The translations under genes were made by a program, and so were the position numbers. 64,000 bases of DNA from Hybos culiciformis (taxonomy: Eukaryota; Arthropoda; Insecta; Diptera; Hybotidae), in assembly GCA_964007475.1 (NCBI GenBank), contig OZ023273.1, positions 52,873,257 through 52,937,256 on the forward strand, read 5' to 3'. The notes below the pieces were generated by a model that was not told where the DNA came from, did not search any database, and was given only the letters and a program-made list of their open reading frames with translations. This document shows, piece after piece, positions 28,056 to 40,575 of the stretch; positions within the stretch are counted from its first letter, which is position 1, and every line of letters starts with the position of its first letter.

Positions 28056-28729
28056 ATAGTTTATATACATATGGTATACATAATTTTATAATAAATTTGA
28101 TATTCAGCAAATTTTTTATTCTTCTATTTGAATTTTGTTTTCCCGTTTTCTTTTTATTTTTTTAATCAGGGTTGCCAATTAAAATTGTTAAAATTAATAA
28201 TTTTAAAATGACGACATGAGAATGATAAAAAAAACTTTTTAAGGTAATAACCAAAAATCGTTACATAAAATAGGTTTTTAACAATTAATAACGGCGCCGT
28301 GACATTTGTCCGCGGGACATTTGTCCGCGATGAAATTTGTATGGAAAACTTCGCGGACAAATGTCATTTTGCAAAATGTCATTTGTCCGCGATTGTAAAA
28401 TGACATTTGTCCGCCGCGGACAAATGTCCCAAAATTAGCGGACAAATGACATTTTGCAAAATGACATTTGTCCGCGATTGAATTTTCTAACTTTAGCGGA
28501 CAAATGTCATTTTGCAAAATGTCATTTGTCCGCGATTGATTTTTCGAATTTTTAGCGGACAAATGTCATTTTGCAAAATGTCATTTGTCCGCGATTGAAA
28601 TTTTTAATTTTTAGCGGACAAATGTCATTTTGCAAAATGTCATTTGTCCGCGATTGATTTTTCAGTTTTTTTAGCGGACAAATGTCATTTTGCAAAATGT
28701 CATTTGTCCGCGATTGATTTTTCAATTTT

Positions 28730-29040
28730 GGAGATACTGCAGATTACGTGAATCACTCAGAATCGTCTGAAGCTTGGAAAAGGGAAGAGGGGTAGAGTCC
28801 CCCCAAATTGTTCATACATTTTGTATATGCAATTTTTTTTTTTTGCCCGATTTTCCCCTTAAAGAGAGGGAGGTGGGGGGCGGCGGGCGGGCGGGTGGAC
28901 TGGTGGTTGGTCAGTGGGATTTGCGGCTGACGCCGCAAATCCCACTGACCAACCACCAGTCCACCCGCCCGCCCGCCGCCCCCCACCCCCCTCTCTCGTT
29001 GTGCCGGTTCTGATTGGTTCACGTCATCTGCACTTTAGCC
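28730..29040. mobile_element. TIR element nested in the word array (GGMGATACT family)
   Basis: Inverted ends: left GGAGATACTGCAGATTACG and right read inward GGCTAAAGTGCAGATGACG, continuing to TCAGAA. The flanks TCAATTTT (28722-28729) and TCAAATTT (29041-29048) fit an 8-bp duplication with one change. It interrupts one array unit, so it inserted after the array existed. The interior shares a T-run plus CCCGATTTTCCCC and the stretch CTGGTGGTTGGTCAGTGGGA with the element at 53653-54023, marking one family. Confidence 0.75.
28864..28995. repeat. 64-bp GC-rich perfect-type hairpin
   Basis: Arms 28864-28927 and 28932-28995 are complementary over 64 bp with one mismatch, around a 4-nt loop. The arms contain GGCGGGCGGGCGGG-type runs, very unlike the AT-rich surroundings. 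The pairing makes mirror-image open frames on both strands at 28753-29022. Confidence 0.93.
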
Positions 29041-29428
29041 TCAAATTTTTAGCGGACATATGTCATTTTCCAAAAAGTCATTTGTCCGCGATTGCTTTTT
29101 TAATTTTTAGCGGACAAATTTCATTTTGCAAAATGTCATTTGTCCGCGATTGATTTTTTAAATTTTTAGCGGACAAATGTCATTTTGCAAAATGTCATTT
29201 GTCCGCGATTGATTTTTCAGATTTTTAGCGGACAAATGTCATTTTGCAAAATGTCATTTGTCCGCGATTAATTTTTATCGCGGACAAATGACATTTTGGA
29301 AAATGTCATTTGTCCGCGGCGGACAAAAGACATTTTGAATCGCGGACAAATGTCATTTTTATGTCCGCGATACAAAAACAAATCGCGGACAAATGTCCCG
29401 CGGACAAATGTCCAACCCCCTTAATAAC

Positions 29429-30844
29429 TCATAAATTTTTTAAATCAACAAAGTAATAAAAGAAATTACCAATACTTTGATTAATCAGAGTGAACGAACG
29501 CGTTAGAAACAAACTTTCGCATATCGCAAGAATAATTTTAAATAATTTTCAAAAATATTACATTTTATTAGTATTTTATTAGTATACTTAACTTATTATC
29601 AATACTTAATTTTTTAACCTTTTTCGGTAGGTATGATGCGTAAGAGCTCAAAACTCAGAACTCAGTACTTGAGTCGAACATTGTATTTAGTGAAAAGCTT
29701 CAAATTATTGTGTTTTGTTTAGTTAGAATATTTTTGAAATTTCATTAAAACTAAATACTCAAAATAAACAAATAACTAACTAAAATCACTGTAGAACACC
29801 CTTCTTTTCGAGAAAACCTCTATTTTTGGCAACCTTGAACATATTTTTCATTCAATTATCATCACTATCCCTAATTTACATAATTTTTTAATATTTTTGT
29901 TCTATTCTCTTTCTTCCTGTTCGTGTTCATAAACATTCATTAATAATAATAACAAAACAATGCACTACATATTTTTTTAACAGTATGTGTTGAAATTGGA
30001 GAATAATATTGATAATAAAAATACACGATGCATTGCATAGTTTTACAATTTTTTTAATTTATTTTCTATTTACACATTGTGAGATTTTTTTTTTATTATT
30101 GATAATTTAAACAATATTTTATTTTATTATTATTTATTTTATTGTATTACCATTGTTTAATAATATTTTAATTTTTACATAATAAAATTTTACCAACATA
30201 TTTAACATTTTATTTAAGTTTGATATAATTAATTTTAATTTTAACATTTTATCTAATATCATGACAATGTATTTTTGAATGCATACTTGTAGCAATGATA
30301 CAGTGTACATTCTAAATTAAACTAAAAATACAAAACGAACGAAACTAAAATAATAAATAAAAAAAATAATCTTTCTTATTTGTTCTAAAAAATTCTCACG
30401 TAAGAAGAAAACAGTGTTTGGTTGGGTTTTAAATGCGAAAAAAAAAAAAAACAAAAGCAAAATAAATATTTTGCGGTAAAATAATAAGTAAACTAAAAAA
30501 CGATTAAAAAAATTTATACACTATATGAGGTTGACACTTTGACAGTGTGGGTAGGTAATCAAAATAAAAATTATGTTTTGAAATTTTTTGATAAAAAACC
30601 AAAACAGTTACACAGAGTTACGTGTGATGTACGTGGTCTTTCTTAAGTTTAAGTTTTCAATTTAAATAAAGTGTTTTTTTTTTAATAAAATTTAATAAAA
30701 TTGATACAAGACAAACTGAAATAAAATTATGTATTTTTCATATTATTAAAACAGTTAAAGTTCAATAATAATAAAAGTTGTATGATGGTTACCTTAACTA
30801 ATTCTTATTTTTAAATCTTAAAAAAAATATAAGTCAAATAAAAA
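29429..30844. other. Intergenic region upstream of the unrecognised gene
   Basis: AT-rich DNA with no recognised gene or paired-end element. The promoter and 5' UTR of the gene starting at 30845 should lie towards its right end. Confidence 0.5.
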
Positions 30845-33800
30845 ATGGATAATTTTAAAAATGTTTATCTTCGTGATTTAATTAAAAATAATGAGATTTT
30901 AATGTTATCTTTGGGGGAGAGCCGTTTTCATTTTGAAAATTTTCTGGTAAAATAAATTTTATCTTTTCTTAGAAATTTAATATTTTTTTTTTGTTTTGAT
31001 TAAACTGCATTTTTTTGTTTCCAAAATTAGTTTGTGCATGTGCTTACTACAATTTTATGTTTCATTTATTTTTTTGTTTTTTTTTTTTCTGAAAACATTA
31101 CCACCAACCAATTTATTTCACTATGGATCTAAGTAGGTTTGAACATTACGATACTAGGTATATTTACTTTAACTTTTATATAATGACATGATTACTAGGT
31201 AGGTAGATCGTTGTGAATTGAATATTACTAATTATAATTAGTATAATACCAAACAATTATTGGTGAAATTAGTTCTCTTTTTGCCCTTGAAAAGATTGAT
31301 TTTCAAATAAGTCATTGTTCTATTGATACGTTCAGAGTTGACTAGTATCGAACAGAGTTGAACGTTATATAGGTAAGCAGAAGTTTTGCTCATAACAAGA
31401 ATATTTTTAAACAAGCTGAAAGGATCGAACACAAAATTTTGTCAACAACATTCATAGTTTTGTCGTAGTTTATGTTGTTTTTTTTTTGTATTATAGTAAA
31501 TCTGTAATTTAATGTACTTTTGTTAATGTAAAATCTTTACTTGTACTTGTACCTAGTATCGTAATGTTTTTTTTAATCATAATTTTCGTGTTCTTGTGCT
31601 TGCATTTATAATGAGATGTTGTCGATGTTTCTATACAGAGCCCCTTCCTATCTTAAAGCAGTGATGGCAAAGTTTTTCAAGGAAATATGCACTGGAGTGC
31701 GATGGGGCAGAGATAAATAATCAAACTGGAATAATAAACTAGATTAGGTACCTACTTACATTATGTAAGGTAAAAGCAATGAGTAAGTGTAACAGTAGTG
31801 TACGCGTTAATTTTCTACATTTTTTTTTTTCTTTTAATTATAAATTTTTTCTGCGAATTACTTAGATTGTAAATATATACCTACTTATAGGTATATATGT
31901 ATATCAGTGTTCCCAGCGTCCTTAGAGAACATTAGAAGTCATTATAGGTACCTATCTTATTAAAAAAAATGTGTCATAATTTATCATTAAAATTAGTTAA
32001 AAAAAAACTTAGAGGCCAAATCTTTTCTTTTGAGTCGTTTAAGTTGTAATTAAAGAGTTAAAAGTTGAAATTGTCTTGTAGTTTTTTAGATATACCTAAT
32101 CAAAAGTTTTTGCCCCATGTAAATTAACTATAGTTATTCTTTCACCAATTTTTTAGAAATTTGTTTATTCATTTGACTAGGTATAAATATAATATTGCAG
32201 AAAATAGTCTAAAAAGCTAAATTTCTTTCGAAAGTTGCTTGAACGTAAACTGTCAAATTTTCCACTGCTGCTGGGGGAACAAATACCTATTCATTTAACA
32301 TTCAAGTATGATTGGTAAAATTTTTAACATATTCTATCAGATAGGTAGATTTTTGGAAATAAAACTTAAATTAACTTTCTAAGAATATACATTATTTGAA
32401 TATTGATTATCCTATGGGGTGAAAAACATTACACTAAATTAAACTTACTAATTTTTTAATTTTTAATAATTTATTTACTGTACATAGATACCTACCTATC
32501 TCTTAATATTTAAATTAATGTAGCTACCTATATACTTGAGAGAAAAACTTGTGGCTACTACTACTAAGTACTTCAAAAAATTTTTTTTTCTTTAACGGCT
32601 TTAATAAAAAACAATATATGGTAAGATTTTTAAATTAAACATCATAAAATTTTTAAATTGAACCCACAATTTTTTCTCGAACCGTTCGCAATCTTGTTTA
32701 AATTTTTTACTTAAGATTTAAAAAAAATTGTAATTTTTTTAGCACGAATCCATGATAAAGAAAATCGATCAAGTTCGACTTTAATACTAGGGGAGTCATT
32801 CGACGTAGCTGACCTTTGTGAAAATCAAAAGTAGAAATGACCCACTCTGTGCGGTGGGAGTTGATTTTTATTTCATAATTTTTTTTTAAATACATACATA
32901 ATAAATAGCAAGTGAAAACTACTAGATATTCTGATATAATTTTAGGAAAATCGACTTGAGTAAAAGTATTTTATTTGCATGATATATAGTACATATTATT
33001 ATTTATTAGTAGTTCAGAACTAATTTATTTGTTAAAACAGCATCATCAACAACAAAATAAAATAATAAGTGTTTTTTTTTTTTTTTTTTTTTAGAAATCT
33101 ATTGAAGGTATGCAGTTAAATCACAACGGAAGTTTAATTACAGTGGAAGTCGTATTTCAATTAATAAAAAGCTGGAGAAATTTCAATCAATTTATAAACA
33201 TTTCCAATTTATCAAAACCCGAGACTACCAATGAAACTGATGATGATAATATGGATAATATTGATGACGGTGAAACGAAGTTTTTACTTCTAAATAAATT
33301 TAATAGATTTATAAACTTATTAATTAGTTACACAATTAAAATTCACTTAAACAAAGATTGGAATAATTTGAAAAAAGAAATTAAAGATAAATTAAAAGAC
33401 GAAATTAATGATTTTCTTAAATTTCTGAAACGCTTGTTGTCAACTTTAAAGCAAAAACATAATAAAATTAAAACGATTACCAACAATTATATTATAGAAG
33501 ATTCACCCCAGAGCACAAAAGTACTTACCTCATCAGAAATTTGTGATTGCAACCACCAATCGGATTCATTAAATTTAAATAAAATTAAAAAAAATGATGT
33601 GGTGAAGCAATCAAAGATGAAAAATAGATCTCCACTTAGTTCCAATTATTCAAATTTACTAACATTATCATTTGAAACCGAGGTTGAAACTTTGAATCAT
33701 AAAGAAAAGCAAAATTCGCCACTAACTTTGAATTATTGTTCATATTTCCTAATACCAACAAATTTTAATATAATATTTTATATTATAAAATTAGAGTACT

Positions 33801-36290
33801 TTTTATTAAATATTGAAAATCTGTGGAGTGTTACAATTTTAAATAATATCTTTCTCGGCCGATCATCATGTTGTGTTGATGATGAACAAGAACTTTTTTT
33901 TAAAAAAGAAGGATATTATATGATTTTGAATCGATTAGAAAAATTAATTTTAAATCCAAAATGTACAAAATTTGCATTAAAACTTGCAACAAAATTTAAT
34001 AAATTTCTCAACCAAACGTATAAAAACGAAGAGTTTCCAGATTTTAAAGATTTGTACTACATAATATTATTGGAAAGTTTTAAATTTGAAAAGTTACAAA
34101 ATATTGTGTCAAATATGAGTTATAAAAATGTATCTAATTTGATTGATCGTAACACAATTGTTGATGAGACAGCAGAATTATATCAACAAAGATTACGTTT
34201 GATGATATTTTTAATTGGATATAAATTAAAATTGTATTTTGGCAACCAAAATGTTTTTGATAAAAATTCGTCTGATTTAAAGAACTTTCGTGATTTATTG
34301 GAAAAATTTTACATTACTTATTCAAAATTGAATAATTTTGAAGTACTATTTAAAAATCTAATTTCAACAACCACATCAAAACATATTTTGGTAGCATGTG
34401 ATGTTATGAATGGATTTGTAAGTAATTGACATTTTTTTAAAAATTTGTTTTATTTTCTTGATGTAGGAATAAAATTTTTAAACTATATATATATAACATA
34501 TATATGGTATCCGCATCTGCTGTCGGCGGGGTCACCAATTATGGTATCCAGATTTTTGTTTTGTTAATGTTTTATTTCTTATCAAATAAAACGATGTTTA
34601 AAGTTTTGAGTTCTGATCGATACTGATTTTATTTTATTAAAAAATGTAAAATTCTAAAAATTATTCTTAGCAGAAAAAATATAATTTAAAAAGGTATAAA
34701 AAATTATACGATGTTTAACAATTGTATTAGGTTTTTTTGTTCAACAGTTAGGTAGATTATTTGATTTTGATGTGCTTTTGTTGCGACCGCAACATATACT
34801 ATATTATTTAATAAAATTTAAAGATTACATTTTTTTCGACCCCGATGCGAAAGCAAAAATCTGACCAATCTACGGAAATAATGAAGAATTACGTTAACAA
34901 TAGGTGAGTGGGGTTGTTAAGTGTTTCTATTTGAAAATTCTATTCTATATTCCATTTACGTGAAAATGGAATTGCATTTTTCTGAAATGTGTCTCCTAAA
35001 TACAATTTGAGATTAGAATTTTCGAATGATCGAATAGAAATTTTATAATAATAACCCCTTGCGTATACCTACATGTACAACAAGTAATCTGTTGTTTGGT
35101 TTTTGTGCAATTTCGCTTTTATGTAAATAGTTTTTTGAAATTTAAAATTTAGTTTCAAATAAAATGAATAAAATAAAAAACTTTCGCTAACTAAATTTTT
35201 AATAAAAAAAAATAATAACTTAATAAATAACATAATATGCATCTAACTTCTTAATGAATGTCTGTCAATTGTTTTCTAATTTTGTCAAAACTCAAAAATT
35301 TAATTGAAAAGATTTTTACCTTTAATAATTTATCTGTACTAGCTAATTTTTATTCTTTTTTTTTTTTTTTAGAATAATCTTAATTGGAAAGAACTTATGT
35401 GGTCAACGGTAATTCAAACAATAAGTAAAGATTTGAATGAACTAGAAGCAATAAAATTTGAGCGAACAATAAGTGCTACAGATTTATTGAAACATGAAGA
35501 AAATTTAGAATTTGATTATGACATATTAAGCAATTTACTAGAAAATGTTAGCTTAGATTTATTAAGAGAATGTCGCTTAACACAATTTTCACTAAATCCT
35601 ACTAAAAGATTATTTAAAATTTTAATATTAAAAGCTGTTCATTTATTTAATCAAAATACCAAAAAAATTTTAAATACAAGCATTTTGGAACAGCATAAGG
35701 ATTCACCGATTATCGATCTTAGTACTGAAAAATGGGAGAATATTCTTCCATTTAATTATTTGTTTACAACTATTGAGAAATTAAAATTACCAGAAAATAG
35801 AATTGAAGATATAATAAACATTATAATGACACCAAGAATAAAATTTTTATCATGGTCACAAAAATTAAATAAATTTTGTCAAACTCTACATCAATTTTCG
35901 GAAAAAAATCAAAAAATAAAATTTTTGGAAAAAAGTGTAGAAAATCCGTTAAACTATTTAAATTTAAATTTTCAAAAAATGCATCAATTAAATTTAAAAC
36001 CACTCAAATATCCTGTAATAGAAAAAGGATTCGAATTTCCACCGCATCAATTGATCGACACAAAAGAGGAAAGAATTTTTTTATTTAGAAAAGAAAGAAT
36101 AAAAAAATTAGGAAACATATGTAAAAATAAATCAGAAAAAATCAAACTCAAATATAAAAATCACAGACAAAATGGTATATTCCGATCCAACAAAAGATAT
36201 AATTTTCGTAACAATAAAACTATATTAAAAAACATTATTTGTATCGATAATTCTATTGATGTTAAATCAAGTTTGTTAGAACAAGTTTGA
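30845..36290 (+). CDS. Unrecognised 780-residue protein, three exons
   Basis: I do not recognise this protein. Exons 30845-30946, 33095-34417 and 35373-36290 have GT-AG junctions with T-rich acceptors, all in phase 0, and give one uninterrupted frame of 34 + 441 + 305 residues. The start is the first ATG of exon 1 (MDNFKNVYLRDLIKNNEIL). The protein is rich in Lys, Asn, Leu and Ile and looks mostly helical, with no signal peptide or clear membrane segment. An acidic patch (ETDDDNMDNIDDGE) sits near residues 80-95. Cysteine pairs (CDC, SSCC) occur but form no zinc-finger spacing I know. The last 100 residues are strongly basic (ERIKKLGNICKNKSEKIKLK), which would suit a nuclear or RNA-associated protein; that is inference. 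Intact long exons argue for a real gene. Confidence 0.72.
30947..33094 (+). other. Intron 1 of the unrecognised gene
   Basis: Bounded by CTG|GTAAAA and a long T-tract with TTAG. Contains GTAGGTA-type words and a lone hAT-like tip (CAGTGATGGCAAAG near 31662) without a convincing partner. No exon seen. Confidence 0.6.
34418..35372 (+). other. Intron 2 of the unrecognised gene
   Basis: Bounded by GGATTT|GTAAGT and a T-tract with TTAG. A GC-richer patch near 34508-34540 (GTCGGCGGGGTCACC) and another near 34838 may be decayed ends of a mobile element, but they do not pair well. Confidence 0.6.
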
Positions 36291-37796
36291 TAATTTGAAT
36301 TATATTATTGTTAATCAACTCAATCTTATTTGCACTTACATGTTTGAAAAAATTGAAGAAAAATATAAATAAAAGTACTTATAATATAGTAATAAATTGA
36401 ATTGATAATATCAGAAATGATAAAGTATGAGATATCTCATACAGTACTAATCAATAAACCATTTAGTACATAGGTTATTAAAAATTAATTAATTTTTTTC
36501 AAATAAAATAGAAACTGCTCCACAACATGTTTGTTCAATGTTTGATATTTTGGTGGAACTTCTCAGAAAATAAAATTTTTTAGTAGTACTTTATCATATC
36601 TGATAATATGCATAATATACAATTATTTTTAATTGGTTTAAAAAAAATATAATATTCATTTATTTCATTTAATTTATAACTAACAGTGCCAATTTTTTTT
36701 ATTAAATTTTTTTTCTTGTCTCAATCTTGTTTCATATTCGCTTTTGTAGATATTGTATTTTTGTTTGTAGGTAGGCAAGCGAAGCTGAAAACAAAGAAAA
36801 CTATATTAATATACACGAAGGAAGAGAAGCTTTTTATAATATACAAAAAAAATCAACGAAATTATTAAATTTTGAAATTTTAATAAGAAATACAAAATAC
36901 CTATATGCATAATGAAATCTAATTTTTACATTCTATCATAATTATTATTGGTTTCTGGTAACTGATTTGGAACTCTGGTTTGGAACTCAAATATCTTGAA
37001 AATTCTGCATCATTGCAGCTATGTAGGTACCAACGGTGAGCGAACTCGAAAAGAAATTTTGTAGGTACATCATATGATTATACTCAAGTATAATCATCGG
37101 ATTCTATCAAAGTTATTATCACAGCCACGCAATAGAATTGTTTTGCGTTTTCGCTAATAAATAAATAAATAAATAAAAGAAAAGGAAACAAATAATTTAT
37201 CAAGCTTTCACCATATTTTCAACACGAAAAAACTGTGGAATAGTTTTTTCTCCTAATTAAACCAACAAAAATAAAACACCTGTAAAAGCGAAAAATGCTG
37301 TATATTCCGAGTTAACATATTTTTTTTTATTTTTTTTAATAAAAGTTTGGTAGGTCTTCATGCTCTATTCAAAAATTCATTAATTGTAGAAAATCTGAAA
37401 TAAAAAGGATTGATAAAAAATAAAATTATATTTAAAATCTTAAAAGTTCGTTCCGAAAACTAACAACGTAAAAGCTATTTTTAGGAATTGAAGTCGGATT
37501 TTGATAATTTTAGACGAAGTTGATGCCGCTTTCTGTTTCTACCTTTGTTTGAGTTTTTTTTTCTAATGGCCTCAAGAGGTCTCTTCAATCTTGTCTTCAG
37601 GTAGAGTAAACAACTGGCGGTGATTATTCACAAAATGTACAAATGTCAGTTTGTTGTTTTAACTGTAAACACTGACAGCCGACAGGCAGACTTCATTATC
37701 CATAAACAATACAAAACGTTTTTAGGCTTGTTCTTTTACAACAAAAAAATTTATTATTTTTAAATTTGAATATAATTTACTGCAAATAATAAAATA
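36291..37796. other. Intergenic region with the Sm D2 promoter
   Basis: AT-rich, with no supported gene. A small open frame at 36686-36868 is low complexity. The last few hundred bases should hold the Sm D2 promoter and 5' UTR. Confidence 0.5.
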
Positions 37797-38223
37797 ATGT
37801 AAGTTAAAAAAATAAATTATTTAAATATTTTGATTAAATTTACATTCAATTAAAATTTTTAGGGCATTAGTCAAACCGAAATCTGAATTAACGCCAGAGG
37901 AGCTTGCGCGTCAAGAGGAAGAGGAATTCAACACCGGGCCACTTTCTGTTTTAACTCAATCCGTTAAAAATAACACCCAAGTTTTGATCAATTGCCGTAA
38001 TAATAAAAAATTGCTTGGTCGTGTCAAGGCATTCGATCGTCATTGCAACATGGTCTTGGAAAACGTCAAAGAAATGTGGACAGAAGTTCCGAGAACTGGA
38101 AAAGGAAAAAAGAAAGTTAAACCAGTAAATAAAGATCGTTTTATTTCAAAAATGTTCTTACGCGGTGACTCTGTAATTTTAGTATTAAGAAATCCATTGG
38201 CCACAACTGGTGCATCCAAATAA
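37797..38223 (+). CDS. SmD2: Small nuclear ribonucleoprotein Sm D2
   Basis: Core Sm-ring protein of spliceosomal U1, U2, U4 and U5 snRNPs. The coding sequence is 37797-37798 joined to 37863-38223. The A and T of the start codon are at the end of exon 1 and its G is the first base of exon 2, with a 64-nt intron (GTAAGT...TTTTAG) between them. The product is 120 residues and begins [16 protein letters not shown], which aligns with human MSLLNKPKSEMTPEEL. It then carries the conserved [40 protein letters not shown] (Sm1) and [14 protein letters not shown] (Sm2). Without the exon-1 bases, the only in-frame ATG is far inside the protein, which supports the split start. Confidence 0.96.
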
Positions 38224-39294
38224 AAGAAAATTTCATATTTATTCTAAGAAAGAATGTTTTTTTTTTAAATATTCACATCTTTTAACCTTTTTCTCAAAAT
38301 AGGGCCAATTGGGCCGGTAAATTTATGTATTATCATCATTTACAGTGGGTAAACTTACATTTGCCTAATTTTGAAGTTATTGTACACATTTAACGGCAAA
38401 TGTATACATTAACCAGAAAATGTACATTCATTGTGACATATTTAACTGACTACATAGCATTGGTTCATTTATTTCTGTCTACTGATTGAACATTACTTTC
38501 ATCAAAAGGATCTAATTAGCTTAAAATGACTTACATTTAGCAAAACTAACAATGGAAAAGTATGTAAATGTTGTTGATATGGAAAACAAGGATTTTTTTG
38601 GTATAAAAATCAGTTGATAAATACATTGAAAGTAACATATATTTTCATGATTATAGACTGATCAAGTTAAAGAGTTTCAATTATTTATATTCTTGTATTT
38701 AGTTTATGTTATCAAAAAATTTCTTTTAGGCAATATTAATGTTCTCAAGAATTTCTAAAATTAAAATCTAATACAGACAAATAACATATTAATATCTAAA
38801 CTTATTGTCAAATTTAGTTAAAAAAAATCTCTTTTTGGTTCCTTTTCAATTTAAACTCTTAGGTTCTTTTAAAACTTTGTTTTCAGGATTTTGAAATAAA
38901 GAAGTCCTAGTAAATAGATAATATCGGAATTATGAGAATATTCGTTTTTCAACTTTCACACTAGATTTGCCTTTATTGAAGAAATTAACTGTATGCTGGT
39001 AGGCATATAGCAATTATCATATAAAGTAGCATTACTTAATACTTATTGTTTAATTAGTAAATATATATTATTCGTTTCGATTTTGTTGTATCTTATTCTG
39101 GATATTACATTGGAAATATAATAATCAAAAAAACAACACAACTACATCTACACAACTGATTTTTGCATTTGCTAAAATATTCAATACAAATATAATTTAT
39201 GTCCAATCATAAAGAACACCAAATTTTTATTTTAGTCGATTTACCCGATGTAAGTGTACCACTACAATTTAAAAAGTTATTCTAGGAAAAAGTC
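38224..39294. other. Intergenic region between Sm D2 and tRNA-Pro
   Basis: Holds the Sm D2 3' UTR. No other gene or paired-end element recognised. Confidence 0.5.
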
Positions 39295-39366
39295 GGGCTC
39301 AACCGGGATTTGAACCCGGGACCTCTCGCACCCAAAGCGAGAATCATACCCCTAGACCATTGAGCC
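39295..39366 (-). tRNA. tRNA-Pro (anticodon TGG)
   Basis: Complete 72-nt cloverleaf. The acceptor stem is GGCTCAA/TTGAGCC, the anticodon arm TCTCGC-TTTGGGT-GCGAGA with TGG as anticodon, and the T arm CCGGG-TTCAAAT-CCCGG, holding the B-box motif GGTTCAAATCC; the D arm holds the A box (TGGTCTAGGGG). CCA is not encoded, as in eukaryotes. A T-run after GAC provides the polymerase III stop. Same gene as 40504-40575, in the opposite direction. Confidence 0.97.
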
Positions 39367-40503
39367 GCATGTATGGACCAACCAAAATTCTCATATAAAA
39401 GTTAAGATTATTTTATCGTTATTGAACGATTGAATGATTCTACTGTAATTTATTTAGATAGGTACATCTTTTTAACACAGTAGGTGGATGGTAGGTCTTC
39501 TTATTCTACGTACAAGAAAAAGCGTAGATTTCAATTTCAATTAGAAAAGATTATAAATACATTTCAATTATTACAAATTGTTCTCATTTTAATTTAATTT
39601 AATTTAATGATGAAAACGAAGGAAAATATTCAAATAAAAATTTTGTGAAGTCAACTTTATTGACAATTTGATTTTGTAAAAAATTGATATTTGGATTTTA
39701 TCTCAGATTCAAATTATAGTAGATGAAAACATTTATAAAGTTTTATATTTTAGATGAATTTATAAAATGAAATGTCAAATCCTAATGTTGCTATTTGCTA
39801 CATTAAGAAATAATCTATGTATGAATTTTGTAAGTATGAGTGGAAAAAATTATGTATTTATTAATTTTTCTTTGTACTCTTATACTGCCTACTCTACTCG
39901 CTTTCTTAATTTCATAATTTCAAAAATAAATACCTACATAGTAAAATTATCAGTTATCATAAAAGAAGTGAGACGGGCTTATGTAGTAAATTTATCGAAT
40001 TAACGCTGATCAATAAAAATAACTATATCATGGCAGAGTTCATATTTTTACTCATTCCCGTTGTTTCACACTCGCTTGATAGAGGTAAAAAAAATCAGTG
40101 CATGCATTCACCAATGCGAACACAATTTCAAATCTTACTATATGCCTTGGTCCCAGCTACTACCGCAAAGTAATTTTTTAAAGTACCTGCATTTCAAGCC
40201 ATTAAAAAAATAAACTAAAACTTCTAAATAATTATAAAGTATTTTTCAAAAGTTCTTTTTACTAAAAATCAATAAAATTAATATCTGTCGACTTTGAAAA
40301 TTTTATTAATATTATGTGAGTAATAAGATTCGAAATCAGTTGTTATGGTTCCTTTTATTCAGATATCAAATTAGGTGGGACCAGCCTATAAGTTGGTTTT
40401 ATTTGTCAATAGGTGTCGTTGGTTCTAGTTTTTAAATTTTTCCATCTTCACCAATATGATAGTAGATTTCTTTTAATGGAAAATTTCGTCCACCATGACA
40501 TGC
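39367..40503. other. Spacer between the two tRNA-Pro genes
   Basis: About 1.1 kb of AT-rich DNA. An open frame at 39767-40003 has no family resemblance or splice support and is not called. Confidence 0.5.
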
Positions 40504-40575
40504 GGCTCAATGGTCTAGGGGTATGATTCTCGCTTTGGGTGCGAGAGGTCCCGGGTTCAAATCCCGGTTGAGCCC
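40504..40575 (+). tRNA. tRNA-Pro (anticodon TGG), second copy
   Basis: The 72-nt sequence appears identical to the copy at 39295-39366, inverted relative to it. Short flanks are also shared: CATGC directly before and CGACTTTTT after the mature tRNA, so the copies arose by local duplication. The T-run at about 40579 is the polymerase III terminator. Confidence 0.97.

Larger units (their letters stand above)
28293..29420. mobile_element. Word-palindrome element with GACATTTGTCCGCG units
   Basis: 8-bp duplication TTAATAAC at 28285-28292 and 29421-29428. Left tip GGCGCCGTG, right tip read inward GGGGGTTGG, each followed by GACATTTGTCCGCG repeated twice. The interior holds about 11 copies of a near-perfect palindrome of about 40 bp: the word inverted, a core CATTTTGCAAAATG, then the word again, followed by an ATTGATTTTT spacer. 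The regular copies have a period of 59 bp. Six copies lie left and five right of a nested element at 28730-29040. The unit at about 28436 has TGAC on both sides of the core and is a perfect palindrome; most copies have TGTC. There is no protein gene; frames here read the repeat. Confidence 0.88.

Noticed and set aside
27074..28165. Open frames of repeated Tyr-Glu-Gln-Met-Phe or Leu-Arg-Thr-Asn-Val units
   Set aside because: Translations of the 15-17 nt word array; no start context, splice sites or domain.
28166..28562. Open frames giving Cys/His/Lys-rich periodic peptides
   Set aside because: They read through the GACATTTGTCCGCG repeats and exist on both strands because the repeat is palindromic.
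28753..29153. Pro/Arg/Gly-rich open frames on both strands
   Set aside because: Mirror translations of the GC-rich hairpin in a mobile element.
28297..29415. CRISPR-like look of regularly spaced palindromic repeats
   Set aside because: The genome is eukaryotic, the spacers are near-identical low-complexity ATTGATTTTT stretches, and the array is bounded by a target duplication and inverted tips.
31662..32275. Possible hAT element: CAGTGATGGCAAAG tip and an inverted CAGTGGAAAATTT near 32260
   Set aside because: The ends match poorly and no target duplication is found.
34503..34885. Possible inverted ends around AGATTTTTG in intron 2 of the unrecognised gene
   Set aside because: Similarity is short and no duplication can be defined.
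39767..40003. 78-codon frame between the tRNA genes
   Set aside because: No recognisable domain or splice support.
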